Assembly: GCA_024291935.2 (NCBI GenBank)
Contig: CM044311.1
Coordinates: 30,508,001-30,572,000, forward strand
DNA: 64,000 bases
DNA from: Okapia johnstoni
Taxonomy: Eukaryota; Chordata; Mammalia; Artiodactyla; Giraffidae
Reading direction: 5' to 3'
In this document: positions 22,416-35,035 of the stretch, piece after piece
How the letters are laid out: every line of letters starts with the position of its first letter
Numbering within the stretch: the first letter of the stretch is position 1
Program-made: the position numbers and the translations under genes
The notes under the pieces: model-generated
The model's input: the letters and a program-made list of their open reading frames with translations, nothing else
Told to the model about the DNA's origin: nothing
Databases searched by the model: none

Positions 22416-24624
22416 GGAATACAATAAGTCTGGAAACGTTGGGGGTTAACATTTGATGGGATGAGATGGCCTAATTAATGTCCACTTAGAGAGAGAGAGA
22501 GATATCAATGCTTGATTGTAACTAAAACTATCACCCCAGACCTTTAAGAACTCTCACATTAGAAAGAGACCATGGAGGAAGGGTGATTTCTCACGTGAAC
22601 CATGGTCAGATAGAGATGACTCTCTCAAAGTCAGTGGGAGTGGATGACTCCCCTCCATCTATATTGAATATGCATGATTCAAGTGTGCTCCTGGAGATCA
22701 CTGAAGGTCTATTCATTCTAAGAAATTGTTAAAAAGTCAAATATTAAATGTCTAGGACCCGCTAAAAACACACACACCTCCAGAATTTTCCTTTGCCAGC
22801 CTCCCAGTGTGAACAGCTTTTCCCCTTTTTCTCTACTTAGTCAAGGTCCTGCCTCTCCAGTTTAGTTCCATGTAAGCTAAGCCTTTGCTGGTAATTTCAG
22901 GCCACAATGCTTCATCTTCTGAATGCTTTCATTATTTATGTTTGCAAACAATCATTGGAAATATGTTTATGTGTAGCTGATATTTTGGGGCTACTTTTTC
23001 CCTAGGTGTGGCCTCTTCAAATATCTGAAAACTCTTGAACCAGATGTTTGGGGAAAGGGAGGGATAAATAGTCTGTGTGCAAAGGAATTTTAGGGCAATT
23101 TAAATATTCTATATTCAATAAAATTATAGAGAATACATGTCATGATAAATAATGATAATGGATCATAGAAAATACTTATCATGATACATTTGTCAAATAC
23201 ATAGAATGTTCAACACCAAGAGTAAACCCTAATATAAGCTATGGACTTGGGATGAAAAAAAAAATAAGCACTTCTTAAAGAAGGGCTCATGTTTAATATG
23301 CACACAACTTGTATGTTTTTATATGCACAGTTCCTAAACCAGAACTTTGATGATAGCAGGCAATTGATAAACATTTGTTAATGATAATACTGATCTTTTG
23401 GGGAAATGTATCGTCAATGTAAGGAAGCAGAATGGGAGATCAAAACAACATATACAAAATAATACAAAAATAAAGTAAAAAAATAACTTTCATATCAAAA
23501 ATGCTTTTTAGTTTAAACAAATATTTCCAGACTCTCTCACATTTGTTAAAACATTAGTAATATCTGAATAATGAATTGCTTTTAAAACAGAGATTGTTCT
23601 AACTCAACATGATATGCCATGGGTGTTAGTACATCCACGTTAGCATCATATTTTAAAATGAAAACCTAAGTTTGGTAAGTTTACTCAACAGGCATTGTTT
23701 GTGTGCTTGCTAACACTCTAGAAATACACACAAAGTCTAAAACAGAGAGTGTTGACTTTACCTAAGAACAAAAAACAACCAACAACACAGCCCCACTTCT
23801 TTTTCCTCCAAAAATTATGTTCCATAAGTGAAACCTGATACTGCTTTGAGCAAAAGTAGGGCAAGAACTGAGCTATTACTTTAGAACAGACTCATTTTCA
23901 AGAAGAAATCCAAACTGGAATGTCGGCTAATGCCAGTAGTAACAGAGTTTTGGCTACAAAACAATCAGTTTACGGACTTATTAACAGTTCATAAAATGTA
24001 TGGCATTCTTCTGGTTCTCGTCACTGGTGAACATATGCTCTGAATTTGCAACAGACTGAAGCACCATCCTATAAATATTAAAAATATTTGTGAGCATCAC
24101 AATGGAAATATCTCAAACCACAGTAGAAACATAATTCTTATTCAAAGAGGTGCGGACCTTTTCAGATAAGATCAGTGATGGATTACACTGCCAATACACG
24201 TGGTGGGGGGTGTTGGAAGGGGACTTTTGAATGGGGATTTTCCAGGTTTTCTAAAGAACAAAAATGATAACTTCTCCATCTCATAGGGATATGTTAAATA
24301 CCATCCTGTTCCAAATATGTGATTGTTCTAGACCAGAATTCTAAACTGGCTAGAGTTCCAAGATTCTTCAGATGTGGAAAAAGTCGTTCTCTTAAAAGCA
24401 AACTCAAGTAATAATGTCACTATGAACATCTTTCTAATCCTAAATGAGGTAACAGTTTTGAAACTGTAAAGTTGCTTTTGTCTTTTTGCTCCCAAAATAT
24501 TTGCTCTAATATTTTGCAGCACTCATGTGCTTGACCATCTTTCTGTTTAGAGCATGAGCTACTCAGGAGGGAATCCTGCCTTCTTCTCTCTGTGTCCTCT
24601 ACTTACCTTATCGATCCTCACACG
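22416..24624. other. Non-coding sequence, no recognised repeat
   Basis: A short (GA)n at about 22491-22502 and an imperfect inverted TCATGATAA pair near 23140-23190 are the only features seen. Confidence 0.5.
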
Positions 24625-24639
24625 GCATCTGACACAATG

Positions 24640-24829
24640 TGCTCAGTCGTGTGGGACTCTTTGCAACCCCATGGACTGTAGCCCTCCAGGTTCCTCTGTT
24701 CATGGAATTTTCTGAGCAAGAATACTGGATGGGTAGCCATTTCCTCCTCCAGGGGATCTTCCACATCCAGGAATCAAACTCAGGTCTCCTGCATTGCAGA
24801 GGATTGTTTACCACTGAGCCACCAGAGAA
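24640..24829 (-). mobile_element. Bov-tA SINE
   Basis: Antisense Bov-tA with a 15-bp TSD, gcatctgacacaatg (24625-24639) and gcatctaacaccatg (24830-24844), two mismatches. Confidence 0.94.
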
Positions 24830-24844
24830 GCATCTAACACCATG

Positions 24845-25285
24845 TCTAGTTCCAAACTGAACATCAGTTCGTACTACTTAAACAAATGTAAGCATTTTCA
24901 AACCTATTGTATCATTGGAGAGAGTATGGTAAATATATTTGTAGAAATAGACATCCTATTTTACTAACTGTTGTGCATGACTGTATCTTTTAACATGAAA
25001 TTTACCTTTCAACCACACTAAAGTATGGTTCTTAAATTTCTTAATGTTGAAGTTAATGTTTTATTTGTCCTTAGATTACTACTTTCAAGCTCTTAGAAAG
25101 ACCATTATATTCCATATTGGGACTTAAGAAGTTAACTCTAAATTGTTAATGTAATTATTATTTACATACATTCACACATCATATAAAATGTTTCTTTCCC
25201 TCATATTTTCTTAAAACTTCACATCCTCAAAATATAAATCCTAGTAGTTCTCTTATTAAATACATAAATTATATCCATAATGCAT
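24845..25285. other. AT-rich non-coding sequence
   Basis: Nothing recognised. Confidence 0.5.
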
Positions 25286-25569
25286 TGTTGTTGTTATTGT
25301 TCATTTACTCAGTAATACTTGACTCTTTGAGGCCCCATGAACTACAGCATGCCAGGCTTCACTATCTCCTGGAGTTTGCTGAAACTCGTGTCCATTGAGT
25401 CAGTGATGCCATCCAACCATCTCATCCTCTGTTGTCCCCTTCTCCTCTTACCCTCAATCTTTCCCAGCACCAAGGTCTTTTCCAATGAGTTGGTTGTTTG
25501 TGTAAAGTGGCCAAAGTATTGGAGCTTCAACTTCAACAATGGTCCTTCCAATGAATATCCAAGGTTGAT
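25286..25569 (-). mobile_element. Older BovB 3' end, 5'-truncated
   Basis: Antisense BovB with a 'gttgttgttattgttcattt' terminus instead of the (TGAAC)n tail. The 69-codon minus frame 25342-25551 gives [20 protein letters not shown] and [12 protein letters not shown], the C-terminal BovB signature. Confidence 0.88.
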
Positions 25570-26539
25570 ATATTATTCATATTAAAATGATTGTTGTATT
25601 CTAGCATCTATTTTATAGTCAAAGATGATTATTTGAAATTCTAAGATTCTGGTCTATACTAAAGTATCTCAGAGTAGTCAAAAGTCCAATTAATACTAGA
25701 AAAATACTAGAATTTTAAGACAGTCATGATTCTTCCTGGAACATAGTAGTAACATTTTTATTTACTGAGAAGACCTAACATATAAATATAAGAATTCATT
25801 TCAGCTTTGAAGTTTCTAGTTTTGTCTGAACACTGGCAAAGGATTTCAATTTGTGTTTTAGTTTTCAATGATATCTTTTTGTCGCAGACTCTAAGTCCAG
25901 GCTGCAGATAATTATTAGTTTAGTTGCTGTTTATGTTACCTTTCTATGTTTTTCTTTTTGATCTGGCACACCCTCGAAAGCCAGAGAAAAAGTACAATAA
26001 TATTTACTTAGTACACATCCAGGACACATATGAAAGGAGGAGGGAAATACCTGCTCAAACATTCATGTATAAAGACAAGATCAAAGCATTTTGACGATAG
26101 GCCACATGTCCAGTCATACACTGTAATTAAAGTATAAGAATAGAACCTCGTATGAATCTTTTATTTGTATAACCACAAGGGAAAATAAAAGGAAAAACAA
26201 GCTATCATTGTGAGTATATTGACTACGTTATTCTCTACTTTTCATCTTCTTCAGAGTGTCTAATATTTTTATCGACAAATCTGTGAATATGGTAGATGCT
26301 TCATAAATGTTCTTTGTTCTATAGCATCCTTATAGCTCCTTATCTTGCTTGGAAGTAATAACCCCCATAAAATAAGAATTAGCACATCACTTTTAGAGTT
26401 CCAGAAATACATCAATCCCATGATAACTTACTGTATCTACTGCTGGAGAAAAGACAGAATCAAGAGATGTTCATATTCGGGAGTAATTCAGAAGGGTAAT
26501 ATAATGAGAAATTTCTTTCAGGGGAAAACTGTAATGATG
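25570..26539. other. Non-coding sequence, no recognised repeat
   Basis: Nothing recognised. Confidence 0.5.
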
Positions 26540-26665
26540 TTGTATAACTCATAGTGCTATGAGGATAAATAAGACAATACTTGCCAAACAGTTAGGGGAA
26601 AAGTACATTGTACATACTAAATACTCAACAAGAGGAACAATTATCATCACCATCATTCATTGTTC
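26540..26665 (-). mobile_element. MIR SINE fragment, antisense
   Basis: 'tgctatgaggataaataaga' followed by 'tactaaatactcaacaagag' and an attatcatcaccatcatt-type end follows the antisense MIR order. Diverged. Confidence 0.55.
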
Positions 26666-27789
26666 CTTTTCAAGCTACTTCTCTATCCAGTGAGACTGAA
26701 TACAGGGCAGACTTTCTGGAGATGGAGATTCTTTAATCAGATCTAGCAGAGATTGCCTGGAAAATACATCTTTTCTCAGCCTAGAATTTATCCAGTTGGC
26801 CAATCCACTAGCCCCTAATTGTGAACTTGGCCACCTCAAAATACACAGCCAAACATAAAAATGTGTTCTTATATAGAAGTTAATGCTCACTTCTTTCATT
26901 GTGTTTCTGTTGATAAATCAGCATTCTTAAAAGCTTTGAAAATTTTAAACTCTTATCCGTGTCAAAGATACTTAACTTTGAGATGTTTATAATAATGTCC
27001 TCTGTAATGAACTCTGGGCACTTTAAAAATGTGCATCAATAACAGTTATTTTGTTGTCATCATAAGTGTTTTAGAAACCTCAGGATTTAATGGCTATTGG
27101 CATTAATAAAAACTTCATAGCTCTTTCAGTTGGCTTCTCAAATATAGGAAAAACTTTGTGGTTTGTAATTCTGCCAATGGTATAAAAAAGAGGAAAAAGA
27201 TATAAAGAAAATCTATAGGCAACAATACTTTCAGCTTTTATTTCTTTGTTCCTTGCTGGGAACTGGTTGAGTAATAGTTTAGAATTGACAGTAAAAGGAG
27301 ACATTGTAATTGAAGTTACACCTACTTCCACATTTTACTCCCTTAGAGACTAGGAACCCCTGTTAGGTCAATCACTTGCCAGGAGCAACAGGGCATCCAT
27401 AGTATTTCTAACTTAGTTAGAGAATAAGTTAGAGAATCTAAACCAAATGTCTGAATTCAGTTGAAAGCTGTTTATCATCCAAGTTCTCATTCATGCTTCT
27501 GGGGCCAGACTGATAATTGAGGGAATTATGGCAGAGCCAGAAGAAAGCCCCATTTATAGGTTTTTACCTTCAGTAAAAATTTTTGGTACTGATATTTGTT
27601 CCTTCAGATATTTTGCAAATGCTTATGTCAAGTGATATGATAGTGATGACATGAACTTTTCTTTTTATAAACTTCATTCTCTCAGCAGCTATACCAGCCT
27701 TCTCCCCATGCAATTCCTATCTTGTACATTCCAGAGGCAACATTCCCCCCAATATCATGTCTTTTCCGTAGACTTTTCCCACTGACGAC
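26666..27789. other. Non-coding sequence, no recognised repeat
   Basis: Frames of 74 and 83 codons on the minus strand show no motif. Nothing else recognised. Confidence 0.5.
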
Positions 27790-28034
27790 AACTTCTTCCC
27801 ACTGCTCAGATGTTTTCACACCTCTATCCATTCAAATGACACCATCACTAGGAAGCGTTTCCTAATTCTCATGGCCAAGTGCCCTTCTTTGGTGCCTGAC
27901 ACTGCATTTTAAGTATCTGATAACATAATACTTTTCCAACCTCTTCAGGAGCTTCTTGAAGGCACAGCCCACGTCTTTGTTACGTTCGTAGTGACAACAC
28001 CAAGCACAGTTTCTAGAACAGATTAAACACTCCC
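27790..28034 (+). mobile_element. L2 LINE 3' fragment
   Basis: 'aggaagcgtttcctaattct' and 'gaaggcacagcccacgtctt' followed by 'accaagcacagtttctagaa' follow the L2 3' end order in diverged form. A Bov-tA sits just beyond it. Confidence 0.6.
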
Positions 28035-28047
28035 CATTATCTTAAAT

Positions 28048-28259
28048 GGGCTTCCCAGGTGGCTCAGTGGTAGAGAATCCACCTGCCAATGCAGGAACCA
28101 TGGGTTCAATCCCTGGGCCAGGAAGATCCCCTGGAGAAGGAAAGGGCAACCCACTCCAGTATCCTTGCCTGTAAAATCCCATGGATAGAGGAGCCTGGCT
28201 GTCTACAGTCTATGGGGTCACAAAAGAGTCAGATGCAACTTAGCGACTAAACAGCAACA
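28048..28259 (+). mobile_element. Bov-tA SINE
   Basis: 'gggcttcccaggtggctcag' head and complete tail. TSD attatcttaaat (28036-28047) and attatcctaaat (28260-28271), one mismatch. Confidence 0.95.
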
Positions 28260-28271
28260 ATTATCCTAAAT

Positions 28272-28915
28272 GACAGTAGTGTATTATTCGAGTGACATAT
28301 AAGTTCTTATTTTTACTATTCAATGTATTTTATGAGTAACATAGGCATATGCTGAAGAGGCAGGACAAACTAATATCATTTCCAGTCCAAAAAGAACTTT
28401 ATATTTTGATAATGTTGATGAGCAGTTGGAAAGGAAAATAGTTTTGTTGAAAATATTGGTACAAATATATATATGCTTTGTGAGAACTAATAAAAGTACA
28501 TTTTATAGAGTAAAGGAGACCAAATAAGAATGGCATAAATAACAGCAGAAGGCTAAAAGGAGTCAAGCCTAGTAACGAATGTATTTTGCGGATGATGTTG
28601 GTGATTCTATCAGTATAGCAGATTATTCATAGTTTAGGAAACTTGACCAAGAATGTGACTTTGGTTTCTGTAGCTGTCCTATCCTCAGAGTTTTTTAAGA
28701 AGATTAGTCCACAAAAAAAAAAAGACCCATTTTTCTTCTAACCGGGACCTTGTTGGCACCAGAACTTGACACTCTCCACAATGATTCTGTTTCTTTGTCA
28801 AAGAATTCATTGGTTTTCTCAATTTTTATTTTTTAATAAATTTATTATTAGACTAAGTGATTTCTTAGAGAATTTGACTTAGTGATAACCTTTGTTGATT
28901 AAAAAAATCCACTAT
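28272..28915. other. AT-rich non-coding sequence
   Basis: Nothing recognised. Confidence 0.5.
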
Positions 28916-29033
28916 ATTGGGAATGCCCCAGTGGTCCAGTGGTTAGGACTCTGCTTTCACTGCTCAGGGTCCAGGCTGGGGAACTGAGATTCCACAGGCC
29001 ACATGGAGTGTCCAATTAAAAAAAAAAACAAAA
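28916..29033 (+). mobile_element. CHR-type tRNA SINE
   Basis: 'agtggtccagtggttaggac' head and 'ggggaactgagattccacag' followed by an A-run match the CHR-2-like artiodactyl SINE. It abuts the LTR-like repeat at 29036. Confidence 0.8.
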
Positions 29034-29035
29034 TG

Positions 29036-29705
29036 CACACCTGAGAGTTGTGAGTTGTTTTATTTGGGTCAAAATGAGAACTATAGCCCAGGAGACAGTA
29101 TTTCAGATAGCTCTCAGAAACTGCTCCAAAGAGCCTAGGATGAAAGTCATTATATATGTGATTTCAGTGAAGGGGTACATGCAGTCAAACACATATTTTG
29201 GCAGAGGCTTGCTGTTAGTTGGGCTTCCCTGGTGGCTCAGATGGTAAAGAATCTACCTTCGGTGCAGGAGACCTGGATTCGATCCCTGGGATGGGAGGAT
29301 CCCATGGAGAAGGGAATGGCTATCCACTCCAATATTCTTGCTGGAGAATTCCACTGACAGAGGCGCCTGGCGGGCTACAGTCTATGGGGTTGCAAAGAAG
29401 TCAGACATGACTGAGCCGACTATCACTGCTACTAGTCATGAGGAGCCAATGTCACTGTTAATGATTTTAGTGCTTTTCTAGATATAAGGAGATGCAAGAA
29501 TTGGGCTCATAAAATCTGAAAATATCTATCTAAACCCCATTCTGCCAAGTTTTCCCAGAACACAGAGTGCCTCACACCTGATCTCCATCCTGAACATTTT
29601 TCAGGATGAGTTGAAGGTCAGCAGCTGCAGTAGCTAATGACTTAATCCTTGTAAAGGCAGACAGCAAGTGCCAATTTTTCGTTGGCACCTTCTGCTATAC
29701 TGTAC
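29036..29705. mobile_element. LTR-like artiodactyl repeat, family uncertain
   Basis: 'ctgagagttgtgagttgttt' through 'agcccaggagacagtatttc', then after the SINE at 29221 'catgaggagccaatgtcact' to 'ttttcgttggcacc'. I recognise this as a repeated artiodactyl sequence with the look of a solitary LTR, but cannot assign a class securely. No viral genes are present. Confidence 0.45.
29221..29427 (+). mobile_element. Bov-tA SINE inside the LTR-like repeat
   Basis: Head 'gggcttccctggtggctcag' and tail ending 'gactgagccgactatcact'. TSD gctgttagtt (29211-29220) and gctactagtc (29428-29437), two mismatches. Confidence 0.92.
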
Positions 29706-29854
29706 GTAAGAAAAGAGTAATAGTTTCAATTGGTCTGTAAATATATTTACTTGCAAACCTTTCTCAGGTTCTATAAACTATCAGCTAACCTTTACCAGAC
29801 AAATGAAGACAGTCACTCTCCAGTAACCCAGAGGTGAACAGTTTAAACAGATTG

Positions 29855-30050
29855 TTAGCAGCTATTGCTGAAGATCAGCCATGAGCTTTGCTAGGCATCG
29901 ATGTTATAGTAATCAACAAAACAGACAAAATCAGGCCCATGATCTCTAAGTATATAAATTGTAGGAAAGCCTATTCTGGAAAATAATGATGACAGAACAA
30001 CACAAACTTTAGAAATTTCCCCATGGTTTTAGAGAAGTGTTTGTTGCACC
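29855..30050. repeat. Paralogous segment, copy 1
   Basis: Aligns over about 200 bases with 33715-33930, sharing 'gttatagtaat', 'cccatgatctctaag', 'tgtaggaaagc' and 'tctggaaaataat'. It looks like an old interspersed repeat of unknown family. Confidence 0.7.
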
Positions 30051-30589
30051 TCAGGCAATATATCTTGTCCCATTTTCAAAAGGTGGGCATTGATAGTTGG
30101 GTTCAGCAGTAGTGAGGGAGTGCATCAGTTTAAGAGGAAAAAGATCACCAAAATAATTACTGCCCACCCTAAAGACTGTAAACCAAGAGGGTTAATTTAA
30201 CATAATCATTCTGGCCCTCCCTTAAATAATGTTAGGAAGCTCCTTTTAGATGCAAATATAGTCTGAGACTGCTATGAGAATTAAAGTATGGTTATAAAAG
30301 AATTAGTTCAGATGTTTTCTGTTTTTGATGAAAACAACTTACCAGAAACTATGGTTCACAAGAAAGTGATCTCTAGAAGAGTTCAGGTGCGCCATGGAGA
30401 ATCCACTATTAATGGAGACGATCTCCTCTCCTGACTCTTATGCTGCTTAAGATTTACTATACTTTGAGATAAAACCATTATCCAAACGACTATGTATGGA
30501 ATTAATAAGGATATAGAATTCTAAGTTAGACAAATGTATATAAATATATATATAAATGTATACTGGCCAAAAGTTGTTGATGGAAATTT
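30051..30589. other. Non-coding sequence, no recognised repeat
   Basis: Nothing recognised. Confidence 0.5.
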
Positions 30590-30604
30590 AATAATGAAGT
30601 GTGG

Positions 30605-30805
30605 GGACTTCCCTGGTGGTCTAGTAATTAAGATTTTGACTTCCAATGCAGGGGATAAGGGTTCGATCCCTGGTTGGAAAGCTCTAAATCCCACATACCT
30701 CATGACCAAAAAATCAGAACATAAACAACAAAACCAATATAATAACAAATTCAATAAAGTCTTTAAAAATAGTCCACGTTAAAAAAATCTTTGAAAAATA
30801 ATAGT
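30605..30805 (+). mobile_element. CHR-type tRNA SINE
   Basis: 'ggacttccctggtggtctag' head, 'gggttcgatccctggttgg' B-box region and an A-rich tail. TSD aataatgaagtgtgg (30590-30604) and aataataaagtgtgg (30806-30820), one mismatch. Confidence 0.92.
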
Positions 30806-30940
30806 AATAATAAAGTGTGGGGAGAGGTCCGAGAGAGATGTATAATTTAAAAATCTCCCTGAATAGTTCTCATGTGTACCCAAGTTTGAAGAAAACTAAA
30901 AGAAAAGTAAGGAAAATAGGAGAGATGCTATAGCAACCTA

Positions 30941-31075
30941 GGAGAAGGAAATGGCAACCCACTCCAGTGCTCTCGCCTGGAGAATTCCGTGAACAGAGGA
31001 GCCTGGTGGGCTGCTGTCCATGGGGCCGCACAGAGTCAGACACGACTGAAGCGACTTAGCAGCAGCAGCAGCAGC
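30941..31075 (+). mobile_element. Bov-A monomer with (CAG)n tail
   Basis: Single BovB-derived unit ending 'gaagcgacttagcagcagca'. TSD atagcaaccta at 30930-30940 and 31076-31086, perfect. It looks like the right half of a BOV-A2. Confidence 0.93.
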
Positions 31076-31224
31076 ATAGCAACCTAAAGCTTTTAAAATT
31101 ATATTAGAAAAATACCTGTAAAAGTGACAAGAGGAAACCAGGAAGAAGGACATGCAATGTGACAGAGGAGAAAAAACTACAGATGAATTAATTTAGGTTC
31201 AAATAATATGAGTTTTCTACTTAT

Positions 31225-31375
31225 TGACTGTAATTAAGTACCAGTATCTGATTTCTCAGAGTCTCAGTTTCTTTTCTGTAAAATGTACATAAATATAACT
31301 TTTTGATAGGACTGGTAAAAATATTCCACAGGGTAATGTTTAAAAACGTAACTTATAAATAATAAACACTCTTAA
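31225..31375 (-). mobile_element. MIR SINE, antisense
   Basis: 'tctcagagtctcagtttctt' followed by 'tctgtaaaatg' is the antisense MIR core. The rest is eroded. Confidence 0.6.
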
Positions 31376-31714
31376 AATATGTATAATCATTGCTCTTCAC
31401 TGACAGAAAAAATGAAATTTAGAGCAATGACTTTGGAAGTCTAAATCCTAGGCATGAGAGAATAAAAACTATAGAGGAGGAATAAAAGTTTCTGTGAACA
31501 TCATAAAAATGAACAAAGGTATAAGTGGTAAAAATATGTGATACAATTATAAATATCAAAAGTATTAATATATTATATAAATTGTAGCTAATAATTGCTC
31601 ACACTTATTACTTTAAAAAGCATTCAAAAAGCATTCAAAAAGGTCAGAGGAATTTTATACCTTAATCTATTAAGTGGAGGAGATAATTTCCTGAGATTTT
31701 ACTTTTGTTAGAAA
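31376..31714. other. AT-rich non-coding sequence
   Basis: Nothing recognised except a short duplicated 'gcattcaaaaa' near 31620. Confidence 0.5.
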
Positions 31715-31831
31715 AGATTTTCCCTGGCAGTACAATGGTTTAGACTCCACCTTCCAACCCAGAGGGCAATGATTTGATCACTCGGAGAATTAAGATCTCA
31801 CATGCCACAGAGCACGGCCAAAAAAAAAAGT
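31715..31831 (+). mobile_element. Degraded CHR-type SINE
   Basis: 'gattttccctggcagtacaa', 'gatttgatcactcggagaat' and 'cacatgccacagagcacgg' followed by an A-run keep the CHR order in diverged form. Confidence 0.7.
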
Positions 31832-31984
31832 AATTTTATGACTTTGATATTTTATATAATCATGTTGTATAAAATAAATATTTATTAAATTTAAGTGATA
31901 GTAATTTATTAAATTGAGGTGACAGTGATTATGAGTTCACAAAAATTGAATCTGTTTTCATGTTTTTTAAACATTTATTAAATG

Positions 31985-32575
31985 CATTTTCTTCTATTTT
32001 TCCCACCAAACCTTCAAAATTGAGATTTTACTAAAGATTTTTCTGCAACTTGCCTTTTTAAAAAGTGTCTTCAAAATACTTTCACATCAGTTGTGTAAAT
32101 CGACTACATTTTTTTAAAGTAGGTGCATAGTATTCCATGGGCTTCCCTGGTGGCTTGGTGGTAAAGAATCCAACTGCAATGCGTAGAGAATCCCATGGAC
32201 TGAAGAGCCTGGAGGGCTATATTCCATGGGGTGGCAAAGAGCCGGACACAACTAAAGCCATTGAGCACACATAGTATTCCATGCTGGGTATATATCATCA
32301 TTTACCTTTTCCTTACCTCTGTATTTTAAGTTTGATCCAATTTTCTGTATTGCAAAAAAAAAAAAAAAGAGAAATCCCTTAACATCTTTGTAGTATCTCT
32401 AAGTATATCTGTGAGATACTTTTCTGTAAGATACATTCCTAGAAGGGAAACCACTGGGTCTGAGCATAAACATGTTTTTCTTTACGATTTTAGTCAATTC
32501 TAAAATTACTTTCCAAATGGGTTTTGTGAACTTACACTGGAATGTTTATATTTACCAGCTAAAGAATTATCCAAA
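31985..32575 (-). mobile_element. Old L1 (L1ME-like) 3' fragment, antisense
   Basis: 'ttttctgcaacttgcctttt', 'gtgcatagtattccatg', then after the SINE 'tgtaagatacattcctagaa' and 'ttactttccaaatgg' follow the antisense order of old L1 3' ends. Interrupted by a Bov-tA at 32139-32269. Confidence 0.7.
32139..32269 (+). mobile_element. Internally deleted Bov-tA in L1
   Basis: The head 'gggcttccctggtggcttgg' jumps directly to 'agagaatcccatggactgaa', losing the middle. TSD catagtattccat is perfect at 32126-32138 and 32270-32282. Confidence 0.92.
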
Positions 32576-32594
32576 GCTTTATTATTATTTTTAA

Positions 32595-32940
32595 AATAAT
32601 TTTGTTTATTTACTTATTCATTTGTTTTAGCTGTGCTGGGTCTTCATTTCTGCGTGGGCTTTTCTCTAGTTGCAGCAAGCAGAGGCTACTCTATAGTAGC
32701 AGGGCAAGGCCTTCTCATTGCAGTGGCTTCTCTTGTCATGGTGCACAGGCTCTAGGGCACTCTGGCTTCAGTAGTTGTGGCATGTGGGCTCAGCACTTGT
32801 AGCTTCCAGTCTCTACAGCAGAGGCTCAACGGTTGTGGTATATGGATTTAGCTGTTCTGTGACATGTGGGATCTTCCCAGATCAAGGATTGAAACTGTGT
32901 TTAAACATTCTTTATCGCTGAGTCACCAGGGAAGCCCTGC
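32595..32940 (-). mobile_element. Full-length CHR-1-type SINE, antisense
   Basis: Antisense copy with the long GC-rich body ('gctgtgctgggtcttcattt', 'agtagttgtggcatgtgggc', 'catgtgggatcttcccagat') and the tRNA head at the right ('gagtcaccagggaagccc'). Flanks attattattttta (32581) and attattattttaa (32945) are the likely TSD. The 66-codon plus frame is SINE sequence. Confidence 0.9.
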
Positions 32941-32957
32941 AAACATTATTATTTTAA

Positions 32958-33714
32958 GTGGATTTAAACATTGCAGGATTTAATCCAATCTGATATATAT
33001 TATTATCAGATTATATGGTTTAATACTAAAATTACATACTTTAAAATTTTTCATGTCTTATCTTACTTTTTTTCCCATCAGGACCTATCAGAAAGACCCA
33101 GTTCAAGCAAGTCCTTGATGCTTCTAGCACACTTTATCAAAATTAGAGCATCATTTTGTTTTAAGAACATTAAAATGAATTTTTTCCCACAAAGTAAAAG
33201 TAGTAGGAAAGTTTAGTTTCTTGAACTTGAAATCTAAAACGACTAAAAATCCAAATTAAGTTAAATATGGCCTTCACACAATTGGTGTTACAAAAGAATC
33301 AGCTGAAAGTATAAGTATAGGAAAGAGAGAACTTTATCTTTTCATTTGAAATGAGTGTTCTACATAAAATTTGATTTTCTAAGTCAAATCATTTGTAGCA
33401 TCCATGTATGACTACTCTAATGGTTGCAGGTATGTGTGTAACTGATGTATATTGCAAAGGGATTATAAATAAGGGTAGTAAAATGTACTTGATTTGTGAC
33501 TAGGCAGGGTGAGGGAGAATTATGTGTCAATGCTAACTCCAAATTTCTTTATTTTTTCTCATTTTATGTGTTCTCTCAGAAGCAAAATTTCTTTCTTTTG
33601 TGATCGTGAGTCTATTGATTGAGACACACAAAAAAGGAGAATATATATGATTGAGACTTTAGCCCTTTATATCTGATAAGATGATGAATCATATGAACAG
33701 ATAACTCAGTGCTT
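32958..33714. other. AT-rich non-coding sequence
   Basis: An 81-codon plus frame at 32971-33216 shows no motif. 'gattgagac' occurs twice about 40 bp apart near 33620-33656. Confidence 0.5.
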
Positions 33715-33930
33715 GTTTAGAAACAGTTGTTAATGGTTATTACCAAAGATGAGCCAAGAACATGTCTAAACACTGAAGTTATAGTAATTAATAAAAGATA
33801 CAATCTCTGCCCATGATCTCTAAGAATATAAACTGTAGGAAAGCATATCTGGAAAATAATAACAACAGAATAGCTTAAGCAACATAAACCATAGAAAGTT
33901 GCTCATGGATTTAGAGAAACACTTTGTTGC
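33715..33930. repeat. Paralogous segment, copy 2
   Basis: Diverged partner of 29855-30050 in the same orientation, 3.9 kb away, with several small indels. Confidence 0.7.
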
Positions 33931-34131
33931 TTTTTGTTTTTCAGCCTATCAGATCTAGGCTAGAGATATAAAATTGGAAAATAGTCATCAAGATAGAGTT
34001 ATAAATATGAGTCTTGTTTCAGGTTTGTGTGAAATTACCCAGAAGAAAATAGAATAAAAACAGGAAATTTAAAGGTCCTGAATGGGGAAGTTTCAAAAAA
34101 GTTTTTTTTGTTTGTTTGTTTTTTTTTATTC

Positions 34132-34205
34132 ACTACTTTATCCCTAGCACCTGGAATTATGTATATGTAACCACAGTGTAGAAATTCAATAAATACGTTT
34201 TAAAT
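34132..34205 (+). mobile_element. L2-like 3' terminus
   Basis: 'tatccctagcacctgg' to 'aaattcaataaatacgttt' resembles the L2 end. Very short. Confidence 0.45.
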
Positions 34206-34756
34206 AGATGTCTAGACTAGTGTTCATTTACTTTTATCCTTTTCTTTGGATGTTATAAAAAGTTATGATAAATATATTATAATAAAATCAGCAGTAGGGA
34301 CAGGGAAGCATGTTGCTATGTGGTCAATTCTCTCCTTCCAGAGATGATAAATTAACACCTACTTAAATAAAGTAGGACTAAGTCAGATAATCTGTTTAAA
34401 GTAACTAGCCTAGAAACTGATTCATAATAAGCACAGTAATATCTATTGCTATTATTATTAATGTTAAGCTGTGAGCTTAGAATTCAGAGTTTGTGAAATT
34501 TTGTCCTTATTCTGACAATAATTTTACTCAAATATTGAAAAAATTCATTAAGGGTTTAAATTGATTTTTCTCTTTGAGTAAATCACTATTAATCAAACTA
34601 ACTTATTTAAATTTAAAATAAAAATTTTTTTAACAATAAATCAAACCTAATTTTCAAAAAATTGAAAATAAAAACTCTAATCCAATGCTTTTTGTATTCT
34701 CATTTCTTTTATGTATAAGAATTGTGTTTGCAATACTAAACTATTTCAGAAATGAT
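34206..34756. other. AT-rich non-coding sequence
   Basis: Nothing recognised. Confidence 0.5.
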
Positions 34757-35035
34757 GACTTTTTAAAAATTTTATTAAAGTATATTTCATTTACAATGTT
34801 AAATTCTGCAGTACAGCAAAGTGATTCAGTTATACATAAGCATATATTTTCTTTTTCAGATTGTTTTTCATTATGATTCATCACAGGATATTGAATACTG
34901 TATAGTTCTCTATGCTATACAGTAGGACCTTGTTGTTTACCCATCCTATATAATAGTTTGTATCTGCTAATTGCAAACTTGCAATCCTTACCTTTCTCTT
35001 GGCAACCACAAGTCTGTTCACTATATCTGTGAGTG
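34757..35035 (-). mobile_element. Artiodactyl L1 3' UTR, antisense
   Basis: Antisense of the L1 3' UTR: 'tgcagtacagcaaagtgatt', 'tatgctatacagtaggacct', 'ggcaaccacaagtctgttc'. The 63-codon plus frame at its start is non-coding. Confidence 0.88.
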
